Of a stretch of 64,000 nt of DNA, positions 35,832 through 48,540 are shown in pieces. The stretch comes from Acanthacorydalis orientalis (taxonomy: Eukaryota; Arthropoda; Insecta; Megaloptera; Corydalidae). The stretch lies in NCBI GenBank assembly GCA_034766995.1, contig CM068323.1, positions 26,412,714-26,476,713 of the forward strand, read 5' to 3'. Positions within the stretch are counted from its first letter, which is position 1. Every line of letters begins with the position of its first letter. The position numbers were made by a program, and so were the translations under genes. The notes beneath the pieces were generated by a model. That model did no database searches, was not told where the DNA came from, and saw only the letters and a program-made list of their open reading frames with translations.

Positions 35832-37640
35832 TAATATACAGACATATGTATAAAGAGTATGTGAAAAGTTCACAGAGTCAAGGATTTCAGATCGCTGCGT
35901 TCATTCGAACTGGCAATTTGTCATCTGAACAGAAACTCTGCAGTGGTGGAATAACGAGTCCACGATTATGAAACAGCGAGACCCGGATACAACAGACACA
36001 AGTGGAACGGTCGAAATATTGACCTAACCTTATTATTATTATTACTATTTCTCATTTCGCGAATTCACACGCACACACATACACTCAGCTGTTATCGCGT
36101 TAAAAATTCGACATTTATACAACATTCTGCCATTAATGTTATATAAGAAAAACACACTCGTGTGTTCACATCGTACCGATTTGTATATGCATGTGTGTAG
36201 ACCCTGACGATATTATTAGACCAAGGTTCTATAAACAATATCAATAAAACCGCGTAGAGATATACCTGTATGTGTGTTGCGAAAGGTTAAAACGACCAAA
36301 AGTTAATTCGTATTTAGTAGAGAAACGGTGCTGACGCTCTCACCTCATTCGATAATTGTTTGTTGTTGAAATCGTTTATTGCATGAAATTCTCATCGGGC
36401 GACGACGACATACAACCATCCGTGTTCAGATGAACGTTAAATTTGACCGGTCCATGCCGTGAACTCTTCACTCACTCACAAACTACGAAAAAAGTCTCCG
36501 ATCAAAAACTGGCGGTGGTATGAAAAAATCCGTGCATCCTATAGTAATACAGTTCGAATCCACACACACACACATCGTGTCGTGCGCATGCACAGGACTG
36601 TTAAAGAACAGGATATCCATCGCTGTCATCGGGTACGTGGCTCGATACGCTGAAAACATCAATTACGGTCCGATGCAAATCTGATAAACGGCTCCACGCG
36701 ACACACTCGCATGAATAATAACCGAGATATAATAAACGACAGATTGCACAGATTTATTTTAAATATCAAAACAGGCGATCGCGCTGTTTACACGGCACAG
36801 AGGTACAAAGAAACGGCATTCGGTTTAGTCACTTGAAACAGAGCCAGAAACAATGAAGAAACATCGGGCTCGAATGTATATGTGTGTGTGTGTGTGTAAA
36901 TCAGCTATAAGATGTGAAAGCGTGATTGAGTAAATTCAACAATTCCATGCATAGCCACGTAACATATAGATCATTCGCACGGAAATCCATAAATACACAC
37001 ACACACACACACTTGCGAATATATGTGTGTGTGTGTGTGTTTGTATATGGAGAGGAAACTAGAAAATAACTGTATGTGTTCGATACTTCTTCATAGTTTT
37101 CGCAATAAAAAAGTACACTCGTTTTGAAAATCATAAAACACACACACACACACACGAGTACGATTGCTTATGAATAGAAAAGAGAAAAAAAATAGATTTC
37201 TTCCACGGATCGCACTTTCTAAGCTGTATTCACTTTCATCGTTTCTTCTTTATACAAATACACACATGTGCACATAATGTAGATCGATTTGAAATGGTTG
37301 CAAGTCAATAAACACGATTCGTTACACGTGCGAAATTCTATTGGTAATCCGTCTGAATAGAAACAACGACAATGTCGTGATATATTGATTATAATAATAA
37401 TAAGAATAACAGTGACGATGTATGAACGGACGAGCACACGAACGTTTCGAGTTTTGTCGAACTAGAACGTGCACTATCGAGGAAACAATCGATTTAACTG
37501 TTCGGTCCATGTCTGTTTTTTTTGCAAAATCGAAATTCATTGGAACGGAAGCGAAACATCTGATCGGGACGTACGGACATGCCATTTCGGAATCGACGTT
37601 TTTCAAATTTCATACACTTTTTTTTAAAAAAACACTCCCA
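35828..37640. other. Non-coding stretch
   Basis: GT/CA runs at about 36879-36896, 36993-37012, 37025-37041 and 37137-37153. T-run/A-run junction at about 37617-37631. Nothing supported. Confidence 0.5.
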
Positions 37641-37730
37641 TAAACTTTCACAAATGAATTCCTTTTTTCACCCCCACAGACATTTTGATCGTAACGCCAT
37701 CGTCGTCGTCCAAATCCGATGAAATATTTA
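37641..37730 (+). repeat. Copy of TGAATTC-core dispersed repeat
   Basis: CTTTCACAAATGAATTCC, then TTTTTTCACCCCCA and CGCCATCGTCGTC follow the block order of the copies at 20600-20900 and 57210-57335. Confidence 0.4.
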
Positions 37731-37947
37731 TACACTCGCCCTACACAATCACCTGAACCGATTTTAGAATGGATTGATTTTTCATTTCGAATTTCTACTC
37801 GAAAATGTTCAATAAATAAAGTAATAGGAAAAACAATTATGCTGCTCTTAAAATGAAAGTATCGACGTCGAAATGCTAATACGTCACAATCAAAAAATCA
37901 ATTATCGTTGAACTTGTTCACACTCAAACATACTTAAACGTTCTTAC

Positions 37948-37999
37948 TTGCCATCCTCATAATATAAAACCAACCGAGGAATCATTTTGGCTCCGTCGA
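37948..37999 (-). CDS. Candidate internal exon, 52 nt, unidentified
   Basis: Minus strand: acceptor ending AAATTAG, 52 nt, donor GGCAA/GTAAGA. Only one frame is open: DGAKMIPRLVLYYEDG. It sits on the same strand as the candidates at 38485-38526 and 35320-35400, but phases do not let me join them directly. Confidence 0.3.
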
Positions 38000-38484
38000 C
38001 TAATTTAAATCTATTTGCGGTGTGTAGAATGAAAATTTATTCGTGAAAGTGTATTTAGAACTGTTCATCGTGCAATTACCAAATATAGCACATCCCCTAA
38101 ACTATGATAGCTTTGAACGATAAATATTCTAAATTAAATTATTTATTTACTTTTATACAATATACACAAATGTGGACATACATTCCGAGCGTATTTAAAA
38201 CATTCAAAACGGACAGAATATTTGAAACAGGAACGTTCCCTCCACCCCCAGTCAGAACTAGATTCATACTTTATAAGGTAAAAAGCTCTTGTTTCAGATA
38301 TTTTTTTTATTTCATTTTTCGACATACCGACTGGATGTATATTCGTGTGTGTGTGTGTTTGTCTGTATTTCGTGTGCAGCACTTAAAATGATTGCATCGT
38401 GCTGACTGTGCGCTAAATAATACGAGAAAAAAAGTACACCGCGATGCCAAAATGCACATCTGACGCAAGACGGTTTTTACCTAC

Positions 38485-38526
38485 AAACACTGAATTTTAT
38501 TTGTATCTAGTCGAAGCTCGACCAGA
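38485..38526 (-). CDS. Leucine-rich-repeat-like exon fragment
   Basis: After a TTTTCAG acceptor the minus strand reads LVELRLDTNKIQC plus a split Leu/Phe codon, up to a GTAGGT donor. This matches the LxxLxLxxNxIxxL repeat exactly. Leucine-rich repeats serve in protein binding in receptors and secreted guidance proteins of the Slit type, among many others. The exon is short. If the GTAGGT donor were not used, the frame would meet TAG two bases on. Confidence 0.35.
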
Positions 38527-39191
38527 CTGAAAATCGTACATGTGTGTGTGTGTTCATTGTGAGTGCGCACCCTGCAAATATGTACGAACTGCAATGAACT
38601 CAAATACCAACGCTGCTGCGCCACTCTTATCATCCTTGTACATTCATACACATACCCATCCACACACACACACATTCACACGCATGTATATGTACACACA
38701 TGCATATGTTTGTGTTTCTTTTCATGTATATAAGTTTATATGCACAGAAACAAATGTCTCTGTGTCACGGCAGAAATACTTGCGTCATAATTCCTGGTAA
38801 ACGCGCGGAGTTCGTCGTTTTGTTCTCTTCTGTCTCCTTGTGAGACGATTTTGTTTACAGTAACATATTTTTGTTGTTGAACGGCGGACCGTCTGACAGA
38901 CGCGTACAACCGCACGAAGAGAGAGACGATTCGAAATCTGTTCGAACGAAAATGCGAGCATGTGATTCGGATTCGAGACAGAAACAATTTTTTTTTTAAA
39001 GAAAACGAGTTACAGAGTTGTATCTAATTTACGTATGATTTAGATTAGAGAGAGACGAATAAGATCTGACAAGAAATGTACAGAAATAGACCGAGAAAGT
39101 GGATAGAAATTCAAATCGTGTACGGTCGTGTGTGAGAGAAGCGAGAGAAAATGTTTTTATAGATTCGGTCCTCATCGGATCTATTTTTTCC
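38527..39191. other. Non-coding stretch
   Basis: CA/GT tracts around 38540-38700; nothing supported. Confidence 0.5.
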
Positions 39192-39275
39192 ATTTTTCCA
39201 GTCACGTCTCTGTTTCCTTCAACATCTTCATTCTTATGAAGATGTTGAAGGAAACAGAGACGTGACTGGAAAAAT
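39192..39275. repeat. Perfect 40-bp inverted repeat, 4-nt loop
   Basis: Left arm 39192-39231 is the exact reverse complement of 39236-39275, with loop TCTT (39232-39235). The arms include CAGTCACGTCTCTG and CAACATCTTCAT and their complements. Arm identity of 100% implies a recent origin, selection on structure or an assembly artefact. Confidence 0.97.
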
Positions 39276-39440
39276 CGAGTTAAAGAAATGATGGAAGAAC
39301 ACTGGAGTGGATTTTTAGTGTTTCTTGCGCTCCATGGAATAGAATGTCTAGGACAACTCAACTATCTGCTGTTTGTTCCTTTGTAAAAAAAAATAATATC
39401 AATCGTTGTCAGTACCCAATTTAAGGTTTTATTTTTTCAG

Positions 39441-39530
39441 TCTATGTACACACAAGACATGCTTAATAGTTTAAGTAGCGGAAAATCAAACAGATGGAAC
39501 GGCAATGAAGCAAAGTACAGCGTTTCAGTA
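39441..39530 (+). CDS. Possible exon after a very strong acceptor
   Basis: GGTTTTATTTTTTCAG is followed by a frame open for more than 70 codons, beginning SMYTQDMLNSLSSGKSNRWN and GNEAKYSVS. Donor choice is unclear (GTACTG near 39528 or later GTs). No domain. Confidence 0.25.
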
Positions 39531-41022
39531 CTGACTTGTGTGTATGTGTGTGTATCTGTATTTTTTTCTTGTTCGTTGATATTTTTTTCGATCAGTGTAA
39601 ATACTCTCAGAGCGAACACTGTCACAAAGTGTTCGTCGATTATGAAACAGAGATAACATCAAAGGAGCTCGCCGCTGTTGCGATGGTCGAATCATTAGAA
39701 AATCAAACATTTATATCGATTTAAATACAAAGCTTTTCTACACGAAGAGTTTATTATTTCAAATATCTGTTAATTAAAGAAAAAAAAAACGACAAGATTT
39801 CTTTCTACGAGCATTATTGATTTCGTTGCTGCCGAAAGACTAAATCATATTCCGATATATTTATACAATCTACAGATTTTCCTAGTACACGATTTAATTT
39901 TTTTTCTTACATATACTGAATATGACTCGATATATCTCGTTCTATGAATTATTTTTATAATTCATTGCTGTATTCTTCTCAGCTCGGTCCCAAATAGCAG
40001 TAAGATTTCAGTTTTGATGACGAACAGGTCAATGTCAGAAGATGATTCCATTTCACTACAGCTCAAATCTTCTGACTAATTATTTTTCAATATAATATAA
40101 TAATTTTCAACTAGCACGATCTTGCCTTGCCATCGATATGCACATGAGCGGAAATTAGTAATAATTCACTGGATATTCTTAATCGAAAAAAGTTAACCGG
40201 TTTGCGGGATGAAAAATTGCTACATTTCTGCAGATGAATCGAAAAACGATGAATCGAATTCGTCTTTATGAATACTGACACGAAGTAGTTTTCGAACAGC
40301 CGACTTCCTTCAATCGAATCATTTAGCAATATCTGTCGTACAAGAGAACAAAAACGATAACAGTTCGTCCAATTAATATTTCAACTATGACGATGACTTA
40401 ATTAATCCAGCGGCTTGGATGAGAAAACGAGTCGGTACCGAGATGATCTTGTAATAAAAGACTTACAAATATGTACAAAAAAGATCATTGTACATGTGTG
40501 TGTGTGTGTGTGTGTAAAATATATAATTAATTACATTACAGCACACATCAAATCGAGCGTGGCTCGTATGAAAGGCTCCCATCAATATTTATCACGACAC
40601 GTTCCGGCCTCGTCACCCACCCCCTTCGCCGCCTCGTCACCGTCGAACCACACGGACTTATCGCTCTGCCATAAGCTCATCCGACATTTCGACAATTAGT
40701 TTTTCCGCGGATCGACTGTTGTTTTGCGCCCGACGGACGATACGTGGGACTGAGAGAGCTCGTGTTAATTGCATTCCGTATTAATATCGAAATGAGTATC
40801 GACTGAAACGTTGATTGCGTCGAGCGTGTTGTTCCAGTGGCACCGCGCGGAACGAACGCATCTAACACATAAATCATATGTGAGACGTAGCGTTGCTTCG
40901 GATCCTGAAGTCGATCTCGGCGTAAAGCCGACACCGGCGGACGTGAATAAACAAAACGTCTGTCTTTATTATTAAAATCTCATTAGTGGAACGGGTGAGA
41001 AACAACCCTCGATCTAATCATG

Positions 41023-41026
<4 letters not shown>
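39531..41026. other. Non-coding stretch
   Basis: AT-rich; a GT run lies at about 40494-40516. Nothing supported. Confidence 0.5.

Positions 41027-41073
<47 letters not shown>
41027..41073. repeat. (TA)n microsatellite, RTE 3' side
   Basis: TA array bordering the 3' end of the minus-strand RTE derivative. Confidence 0.95.
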
Positions 41074-41075
<2 letters not shown>

Positions 41076-41240
41076 AAGGCCTCTTTAGGTTCACTGCTGA
41101 ATGAAGGCCATTTGTTTAAATCTGTTCAATTCGAGCGATCCAGTGCCTCTCTTCTGCTCATCAATTTTTTAACACTTCTTCTCGAGCTGCTGTGTACAAT
41201 CGTGGAGAAATTGCATCTCCCCGTCTAACATCTTTTTCAA
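41074..41240 (-). mobile_element. RTE deletion derivative between TA arrays
   Basis: Minus strand begins DVRRGDAISPRLYTAAREEV (RT block GxxQGDxISPxLFTAALE) and then jumps to the 3'-terminal segment (EALDRSN, WPSFSS where the normal end reads EAFIQQW). Most of the RT and C-terminal region is deleted internally. Its 5' end matches that of the fragment ending at 16660, starting at TTAGAC. TA arrays lie at both sides (41027-41073 and 41282-41309). Confidence 0.65.
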
Positions 41241-41278
41241 TTTTTATTTTTTTATCTTCTTTTTCTCTCTCTCTCTCT

Positions 41279-41309
<31 letters not shown>

Positions 41310-42483
41310 ATGTATATTGTGTATAAAAATCTCTTCGAAATTAAAATAGAAATTTGTTTTAAACAAAGCATAATTTTAAATGCGTAAGAATTAAAAATAT
41401 CTCTGATGCTATTCGTTCAGCAGCAGTAATTTCCAAATCGTTAAGTACCACGAACCGAAATTGAGCCAGTGAAGAAATAGCGAACGAAACAGAAAACCCC
41501 TAACCGATATAATTGACGTGCTCGGTTTGTTTAATTCGTACTTAAAAGTAAACACGGACAGCGTCTCGTGCGAGTCGCGAAACGTCCGTTTCGTTTCCGC
41601 GCACACATTTCGCAAACACGGATCATCATCATAGTTTCGACACTTGACATCTCTCTATGATCAATCAGGATCGGCAAGACCGCTCGACGCGCCCCACAAA
41701 CGTTTAACTCTTCGCTAATAAAACATGACCACCGCGTGACACATCCATTCTCGGTACTCGGATCCGTAAATGTGTCACTGTGATGTCCTTACGTGTGTGC
41801 GTGTGTCATCAGATTTCCACGGTTTTCTTTTTCGATTAGCGGCAGAGAGATAATGAAACGAAGTTCCCGGTAACGAGACGCCATTACAAACTATTATATT
41901 TTTATAACTGCGTTCGGTGTCATTCGATTCGACTTGGACATTCCTACGAACGCGGATCATACTTCCAGATATATCCAGACGGGGTGACTAACGAATCTCT
42001 GAAAATGTGTGTTTTTTTTCTATTATTATAGCCGGAATACAAACTTTCGATTTAGATTTGAATACACGGAAGGATGTTTTCGTTACAATGTTTTTTTTTC
42101 TGTTCTTCTATACAAAAATCTCTTTAAACAATTTCTCTCCTTAACACTCAGAAGTAGCGTTTTGATTCTCATCCGAAAATGAATCCTACCATAAGATGTT
42201 TTGAAAAAAAAAATACAATTAAACATCAACAATGAACAATCAGTGAATAGAATATTAGTTTATGACAGTGTTTGAAGAATATATTATATGCAATAAGTCA
42301 TGTAATTCGATTCCCAATGTATGCAAATGCGGACAGGCGTCCGACCCAATTCTAACGTACCAGTATGCGAGCGTGTCATCATCATCTTCAATGAGATAAT
42401 TAGTTCACGCGAACGATTACTCATTCGGATCCACCGGCACATATTTGTGTTCAGTTTGTACGAGTGACTAAATTAATATTTGT

Positions 42484-42536
<53 letters not shown>

Positions 42537-42721
42537 TCTTTTCCTACAATGAAGCAACGCACGTGTCCTTCATTGGTCACATCAATGTGTCATCCAGATC
42601 GCTAACCTTTATTGTTATTGTTTGTACCTCGTACGAATGATGCAACCTACCTATGTGAAAGTAAATTTGTGTAAACACAAATGTATTTTCGTCATACGAA
42701 CATACACACACTTGTACACGA

Positions 42722-42784
<63 letters not shown>

Positions 42785-43194
42785 GTTATAGCGGTTGTAA
42801 TTGTTTTTAAAATCTATGTAATTAACAGTAGAAGGTTATTATGTCATGTAGATTTATGAAAACAATCTTACACATTGACAATCGTGACAATTTTCACTCC
42901 GCCTCTTTTTTTCGCAATATCATCGACATAGATTCTGTGTTTCTTTCGGTCACTGTGACGATCAGAAGAGATTTTATGAATCCCTGACGATGTCATAAAT
43001 GTACACAGTTTATCAATAAATCACTAGTCAGGGATACACAACTGAACAAATCGTGTTTTGAGAGCTCGTTCGGATTGTAATATTCTGAACAGAATCCGAA
43101 AAACTCGGGGTTTTCCTCTACAACGCTAGTTGTACAGAAATACAAAACCGACGAATCAGATCATAGTCGGAGGATGTACTTAATAATAGTTTTC
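41310..43194. other. Non-coding stretch with TA arrays
   Basis: TA arrays at 42487-42533 and 42725-42780. No supported gene. Confidence 0.5.
42725..42780. repeat. (TA)n microsatellite
   Basis: About 56 bp of pure TA repeat. Confidence 0.95.
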
Positions 43195-43270
43195 ATTGAC
43201 GAATTCTTTTTAACTCCAATATTTAGTAAATTATTATTGATTGCCGCTTCGATCAGATTCGTAAGGTACA
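43195..43270 (+). repeat. Copy of TGAATTC-core dispersed repeat
   Basis: TTGACGAATTCTTTTTAACTCC, shortened here in description, leads to ATTATTATTGATTGCCGC and TTCGATCAG. The order matches the 14516, 20600 and 57210 copies. Confidence 0.4.
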
Positions 43271-43838
43271 GATGTTAGATGGTCGTTGTATGTTTAAAAG
43301 AAGTTTTCGGTCTAGAAAAAAAAACGATTTTTTTGTTTGATTTTTCAATTCTTTCTTAGAGCAGTGGCGGAGCCTCCCAGAGTCGACAAGCGTGCTGACT
43401 CAGAGGAACACAGCCCCATAGTTAGAGAAAAAAAAACGTTTTTGCAGACAGTGATTCTTTAATGTTTTGAAATTTTTCAATTTGTCAGGTTTAAATGTAC
43501 TTTTTAACGGTCGTTATTCATCGGTTGTGCAAACCTATTACAACCGTTGAACAATACTTTCAATAGGTTCATTCACGATAATGATTTCCTATCATTGACG
43601 ATATAGTTATTGAACAATTAACATGAAGACCAGTACGAATATTCAAATGTTTATAAACGTATCGTTGACATTTGGACGTTACCGTTTCTAAAATACTAGA
43701 ACGGATTAAATGGCTGAGTCAGTTTGACATGACTGACAGATCTGTCACCGAAAACATTTCGTGTCCAATGAACCGCAACAGAGTGAATTTCTCATTTCTG
43801 AGAACTTTCACGCCGCAAATAAAACAATACCTGTATAT

Positions 43839-43873
<35 letters not shown>

Positions 43874-43978
43874 TCTAACCGAATAACATAACGGTATAAT
43901 GAAACGACAAGACTAATTTTAGATTTACTTTATTCTCAAATTAAATTATTTATTTATTTATATCTGCAGTATATATCT

Positions 43979-44042
<64 letters not shown>

Positions 44043-44855
44043 CAAGTATTGATAGAGATAATAATGACAGCGACATCAAATTTCACGGATGATTAATCTC
44101 GGTTGTTCATGGAAGTCGATATAGAAACGAAACTAATGAAGAAAATAAATAATCAACTCAACAAGGAGAGAATGTTCGATCGCGACGTAATTCAATGTTA
44201 ATCTTGATTATATTCAAGCGTGCGGATGATTTAGAAGACAATCAGAACAAGTCTATTTACGATACGATCCTCTTCTTCGTCTAAAAATGTACTGGTAATT
44301 GTAAAAAGAAAGATTTCTGTGCGATCAGCACGAAATTTCTATGAACAGTTCGAGAATCAATCAAAGTATAACGATTTTTTTTAAAATATATTCGCTATTT
44401 CTTTTTCGACGAACAACATCTCTGTTTCAACTTCGACCCTCGTCGACGTCGGCCGACAGATACCGAGAAACTGGCAGGTAATACGTGTACACAAACGTGT
44501 GTACGTACGTACGCACATATCTCGACGTCTCTTATCGATTCCCGTCTATGTAATCAAATTTCTGACGTTCGCCGAGACGCGTAACGACACTACACATAAT
44601 CGTGAAAGTGCACGGCTGTGTGTGTGTGTGTGTGTGTACACAAGGAACGGCAATACGGAACGTTGATTGTCTCGACAGTGGATGAAGAATAAAACAGAGA
44701 AATGGAATAAAAACCGTACAGACAGACAGGTGGAGAGCGGAGCGACACGTGTTCGAGAACCGTCGTCGAACGGTTTCAGCGCTTCACAGGTAGGACGATT
44801 GATGAAAAACTTTGAAAATGAACACGAAATTAGAACCGATATGTAAATAGAAATA
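43271..44855. other. Non-coding stretch with TA arrays
   Basis: TA arrays at about 43849-43871 and 43982-44039. GT run at about 44620-44636. Nothing supported. Confidence 0.5.
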
Positions 44856-45290
44856 TTTGGTGCTTGCATTAAAGCCGCTGTTTGTTTGAGCATTTATTCC
44901 ACTAACAAAATGTGTAAATAGATTAATCAGAGAGTATTTGCACTCGGAAGCTGCGACTTTTTCTCATTTTTCTGGCAGAAGTTGAATTCCGCGACGAAAC
45001 AATGGCGTGTCTTTTGAACCAATCCATTCAGCAACTGAATTTTCGACTTGTCCATAGTTATGGAAACCTATGTATCTTCCAAAAATCGCTTGGGGTCAGA
45101 TCCAGAGTATTCGCTGGGTGCGGGTGAGCCTCCCGTTCGAGCTCCATCAGTGTTCAAGAATCACTGTCGGATTGAAACGGAGGCTCGTTGCGATGAAACC
45201 GTGCAGCTTTTATCTCGATCCGTTTTTGTGCCAATTATGAGATTTATCGACAAATTACCTTAACAACATTATCATGGTCGTACGGTTGTT
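44856..45290 (-). mobile_element. mariner 3' half, decayed
   Basis: The 3' inverted repeat is at 44856 onward (TTTGGTGCTTGCATTAAAGC), next to TA at 44854-44855. Reading on the minus strand, transposase pieces include a degraded second-Asp region (AARFHRNEP), then LMELEREAHPHPANTLDLTP ahead of SDF, and the C-terminal EFNFCQKNEKKSQLPS. The 5' half and 5' TIR were not found. Same family as the elements at 25159 and 45909. Confidence 0.75.
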
Positions 45291-45908
45291 AAACGAAATT
45301 AAAACACACTGTCTTTCATGACAGATAAAATCATGGTCATTTAGTCAGGTGCACACCTTTTTTACAGGTGGTGCTCGCCGAACAGGCGTAGATTGCACAT
45401 TACATATCACACACACACACACACATTACTGTTCGCGCGCGCGCGCGCGTGTGTGTGTGTACGTCTATTCACTGAATGATAAAATGTACGTTCTTCGAAG
45501 ACATTGTGTCGATAGTATGAATAAATTATAATTATGCATACATTACGGTCTTATGTATGAGTGTTTAGTGTTTTTTTTTATTATTTCTTTTTTCGAACGC
45601 AAACAAATTCGTAACCTTCTGCGAAGAATGCTCTCGGTTTCGAATTATCAGTGAGTTATGAATAAATAATTGAGACAGATGTCGAAACACGTATCATATA
45701 CACACACATTAACATTTGTTGCGATGTAACGTGTGTATCGTAGATGAGAGGAGATATTACATGCGGATATGTCTTGTCGCCGATTCGATTGTCGGCCAAA
45801 CATGTCTATTAATTAACGATTTGAGTAATGAACTGTACGAAGCTGTTAAGAAAGTGATAAGTTGTGCACAATTCTGTGCAGATCGGATAATACATGCGTC
45901 ACGTTATA
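45291..45908. other. Spacer between two mariners
   Basis: It holds CA, then CG, then GT runs (about 45409-45461), an acceptor-like TTTTTTACAG at 45359-45368, and no supported gene. Confidence 0.5.
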
Positions 45909-46567
45909 ATAGAAGCTTGCATTGGAAGCCGCTGTTCACGTGTAGATGGCTCTAAGTGCGTATGCTGTGGCCAGTGAAAGATGTCTCTTATGACGACAAA
46001 CAACGGTCAGGACAATCGAAAAAGTTCAAAGGCAAACAACTGGAAGCTCTATATCAGAAGAAAACCTTCCTCAGACACTTAAAGAATTCGCTCAACAACT
46101 CGAAGTCGATAAATCAACCATTTCACGACGTTTACAAGTCATAGGAAAAATCCAGAAAGAAGGGTGATGGCTGCCACATGAATTGACCGAAAATACTATC
46201 GCTAATCGTTTAAACGCCTCGATTTCTTTGCTCTCAAGGCACAAAAAGAAGAGTTTCTTGTGGCGTATCGTGACCGTCGATGAAGAATGGATCTACTTCG
46301 ACAACCGATCATGGGTTGTTCCTGGCGAACCATCGACATCGACACCAAAGTGAAACATTCACGGTCACAAAGCGTTGCTCTCTGTTTGGTGGGATGTGGA
46401 GGGTGTCGTGTATTATGGAGCTGAATTCGACTTCTGCCAGAAAAATGAGAAAAAGTCGCAGCTTCCGAGTGCAAATACTTTGATTAATGTATTCGCGCAT
46501 TTTGTTATTGAAATAAACGCTCAAAAAAAACACAAAAAAAACAGGCTTTCAACGCAACCTCCTAATA
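45907..46567 (+). mobile_element. mariner-family element, large internal deletion
   Basis: The element is 45909-46565, with TA at 45907-45908 and 46566-46567. The left TIR ATAGAAGCTTGCATTGGAAG faces a right end whose complement is TTAGGAGGTTGCGTTGAAAG. About 657 bp, roughly half of a full mariner. Confidence 0.88.
45957..46500 (+). pseudogene. mariner transposase, N-terminal half joined to tail
   Basis: Pieces in order are QTLKEFAQQLEVDKSTISRR (helix-turn-helix), IGKIQKEG, stop, WLPHELTENTIANRLN, SLLSRHKKKSFLWRIVT, DEEWIYFDN (first Asp of the triad) and WWDVEGVVYYGA. The sequence then jumps to the C-terminal EFDFCQKNEKKSQLPS. The second and third catalytic Asp blocks are deleted. At least one stop replaces Trp before the WLPHELT block. 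It cannot catalyse transposition, but its ends could be moved in trans. Confidence 0.88.
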
Positions 46568-46825
46568 TAATGGAACGTTTCCGATCAAATTAAAGATAAA
46601 AAACAGAACTTCAAATAAGTAATTTCCGTTAAACTTGAAAATTTCAATAAATGCCAACTTGAAAATGGAACGTTCGAAACAGTTTGCAAGTTTGAAACAG
46701 CGATCGACCCCCCGTGTACAACCATCGATTCGTTATTTCGCTAGCGCACTGCACATAAATGTATAACACACTCGCGAATGTACTCAATATGCGAATATAT
46801 TTATTTACTTATTTATTTATTTCAG

Positions 46826-46908
46826 CAATGACGTAACAGTCCGGCCGAACGTCATTCGTACGTCAATTGCAAAAACTCGATGTGTGTTGTTTATCGCACT
46901 TGTAGTAA
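46826..46908 (+). CDS. Possible exon after a strong acceptor
   Basis: TTATTTATTTATTTCAG is followed by one open frame starting NDVTVRPNVIRTSIAKTR, which stays open for over 80 codons. Donor is uncertain (GTAGTA/GTAAAT near 46905). No domain. It lies 260 bp past the mariner end. Confidence 0.25.
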
Positions 46909-47571
46909 ATCCACGTTGTGCTCCATGTACAACGCATAGCTGTGTTTATGTGTGTCCTTCTTGTGTTTTCGTACTTTTGTTATGCAGATGTGTTCGATTT
47001 CTGCTTACTCATTCGCGCTTTTATTCTGTTTATAAACACTGTTCTACGTTCGAGCATTCTCAAGAATTCCATTGACGCGTTCCTTCGCAGCACATACCTG
47101 CATTACACACATCTATCCGCACATTTATAAATAGTCGCCATTGTATGTAATGTCTGAATGATTTCCAATCATGTGTCGGACAAGAGCGGTAAGGTCTCTG
47201 AATTGTGTCGAGTTCTTGTTAAATTTCGACTGGAACTGTTGAAGTGTACCGAATTTATTAAGTAGTACATCCGTAAAGTTGATCTGTCAAATGTTGTTTT
47301 CTTTTTGAAAAAAAAAATGGCCCGACGTACCCAACAAGAATATGTAAACAGGACTATCTAAAAATAAAAATTCATTTAGTTGTTGCGTCTTGGAATTTTC
47401 CTCTTTTTCGGACACACCTTGTATACACACCACACCGTCGTTTCGGCATTAATCCTTCTACATTTATGAAGTGCATTAGGAAAATTTATACTTTTCTTAA
47501 TTCGATTCATCTGTATCGGTGTTTATAATCAAGTTTTTCTTGTCATTTTTCTCTTACATCTCTACAGGGTA

Positions 47572-47647
<76 letters not shown>

Positions 47648-48540
47648 CATTTGTGTGCGTGTGTATAAAAGTACATCGATGTGACGGCGGCACATTCAAG
47701 GCAAAACAGTGGCCATAAAACATATCTCTCTTTGAACGAGGACAATTCTGTCTGCGCGTGTCCTGACTGGCAGCTGAAGAACACTCGCCGTAATAAATTA
47801 TGATATATTCCTCGCAATTAGCGTATTGTGTTCCGGCACTGAAGTGCTAATTTAATTATTTTTCGGGTATACACACCTGAAATCGTTACGTGTAATATAC
47901 AGCAGACACACCGTGTACAGCTGACAGAGAGTGACCAATTGGCCACGGACGTTTCAAGGAAACGCGGAGAAAGAACGAGCGTCGCGACAAACCGATCGGG
48001 AATGACATCTGGACGATACGATTTCTGTCGTTCGTCATTTCAAAAATCAATTCTATTGTCGTCGACGAGGAAGAAGAATGTTCCGATGTGTTTAAATTCG
48101 GAATCGGCAGTGTTACGCACTGAATTACCGTATTAGCCCGAACGTACGGCGAGTTACGGTTTTCTTTTGCAGAGAGATCAGAAAAAAAAGACAATTTGCA
48201 CGACCCAGATTATAAGACACGACGCAGTTTTTTTCGCAAAAACTATAAAAATATCGACATATTATTCCTCAACACAAATACTAAACACCAGACATCGACA
48301 GACTGGAAGCAACAGCGGCAACCGTGCATGTACAAAATACATGAGCGAAAAAAATAGCAAACGTTGCATCGACACTGTGACGATCGTGACGTGTGTTTCG
48401 GTTGTTTGGTTAAGCGTGGATCGATGTATCACACAGTCTCGTTGCTCTCTGTCTTGATATATATTGTGACTTAAGTATAACTACTTAACTGTCGCAAATA
48501 AAATGCACGGCTTGAAAGTTATAAGATTCGCGAAACGGAG
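46909..48540. other. Non-coding stretch
   Basis: It contains a 68-bp TA array at 47573-47641 and AT-rich flanks. Nothing supported. Confidence 0.5.
47573..47641. repeat. (TA)n microsatellite, about 68 bp
   Basis: Long uninterrupted TA repeat. Confidence 0.95.
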
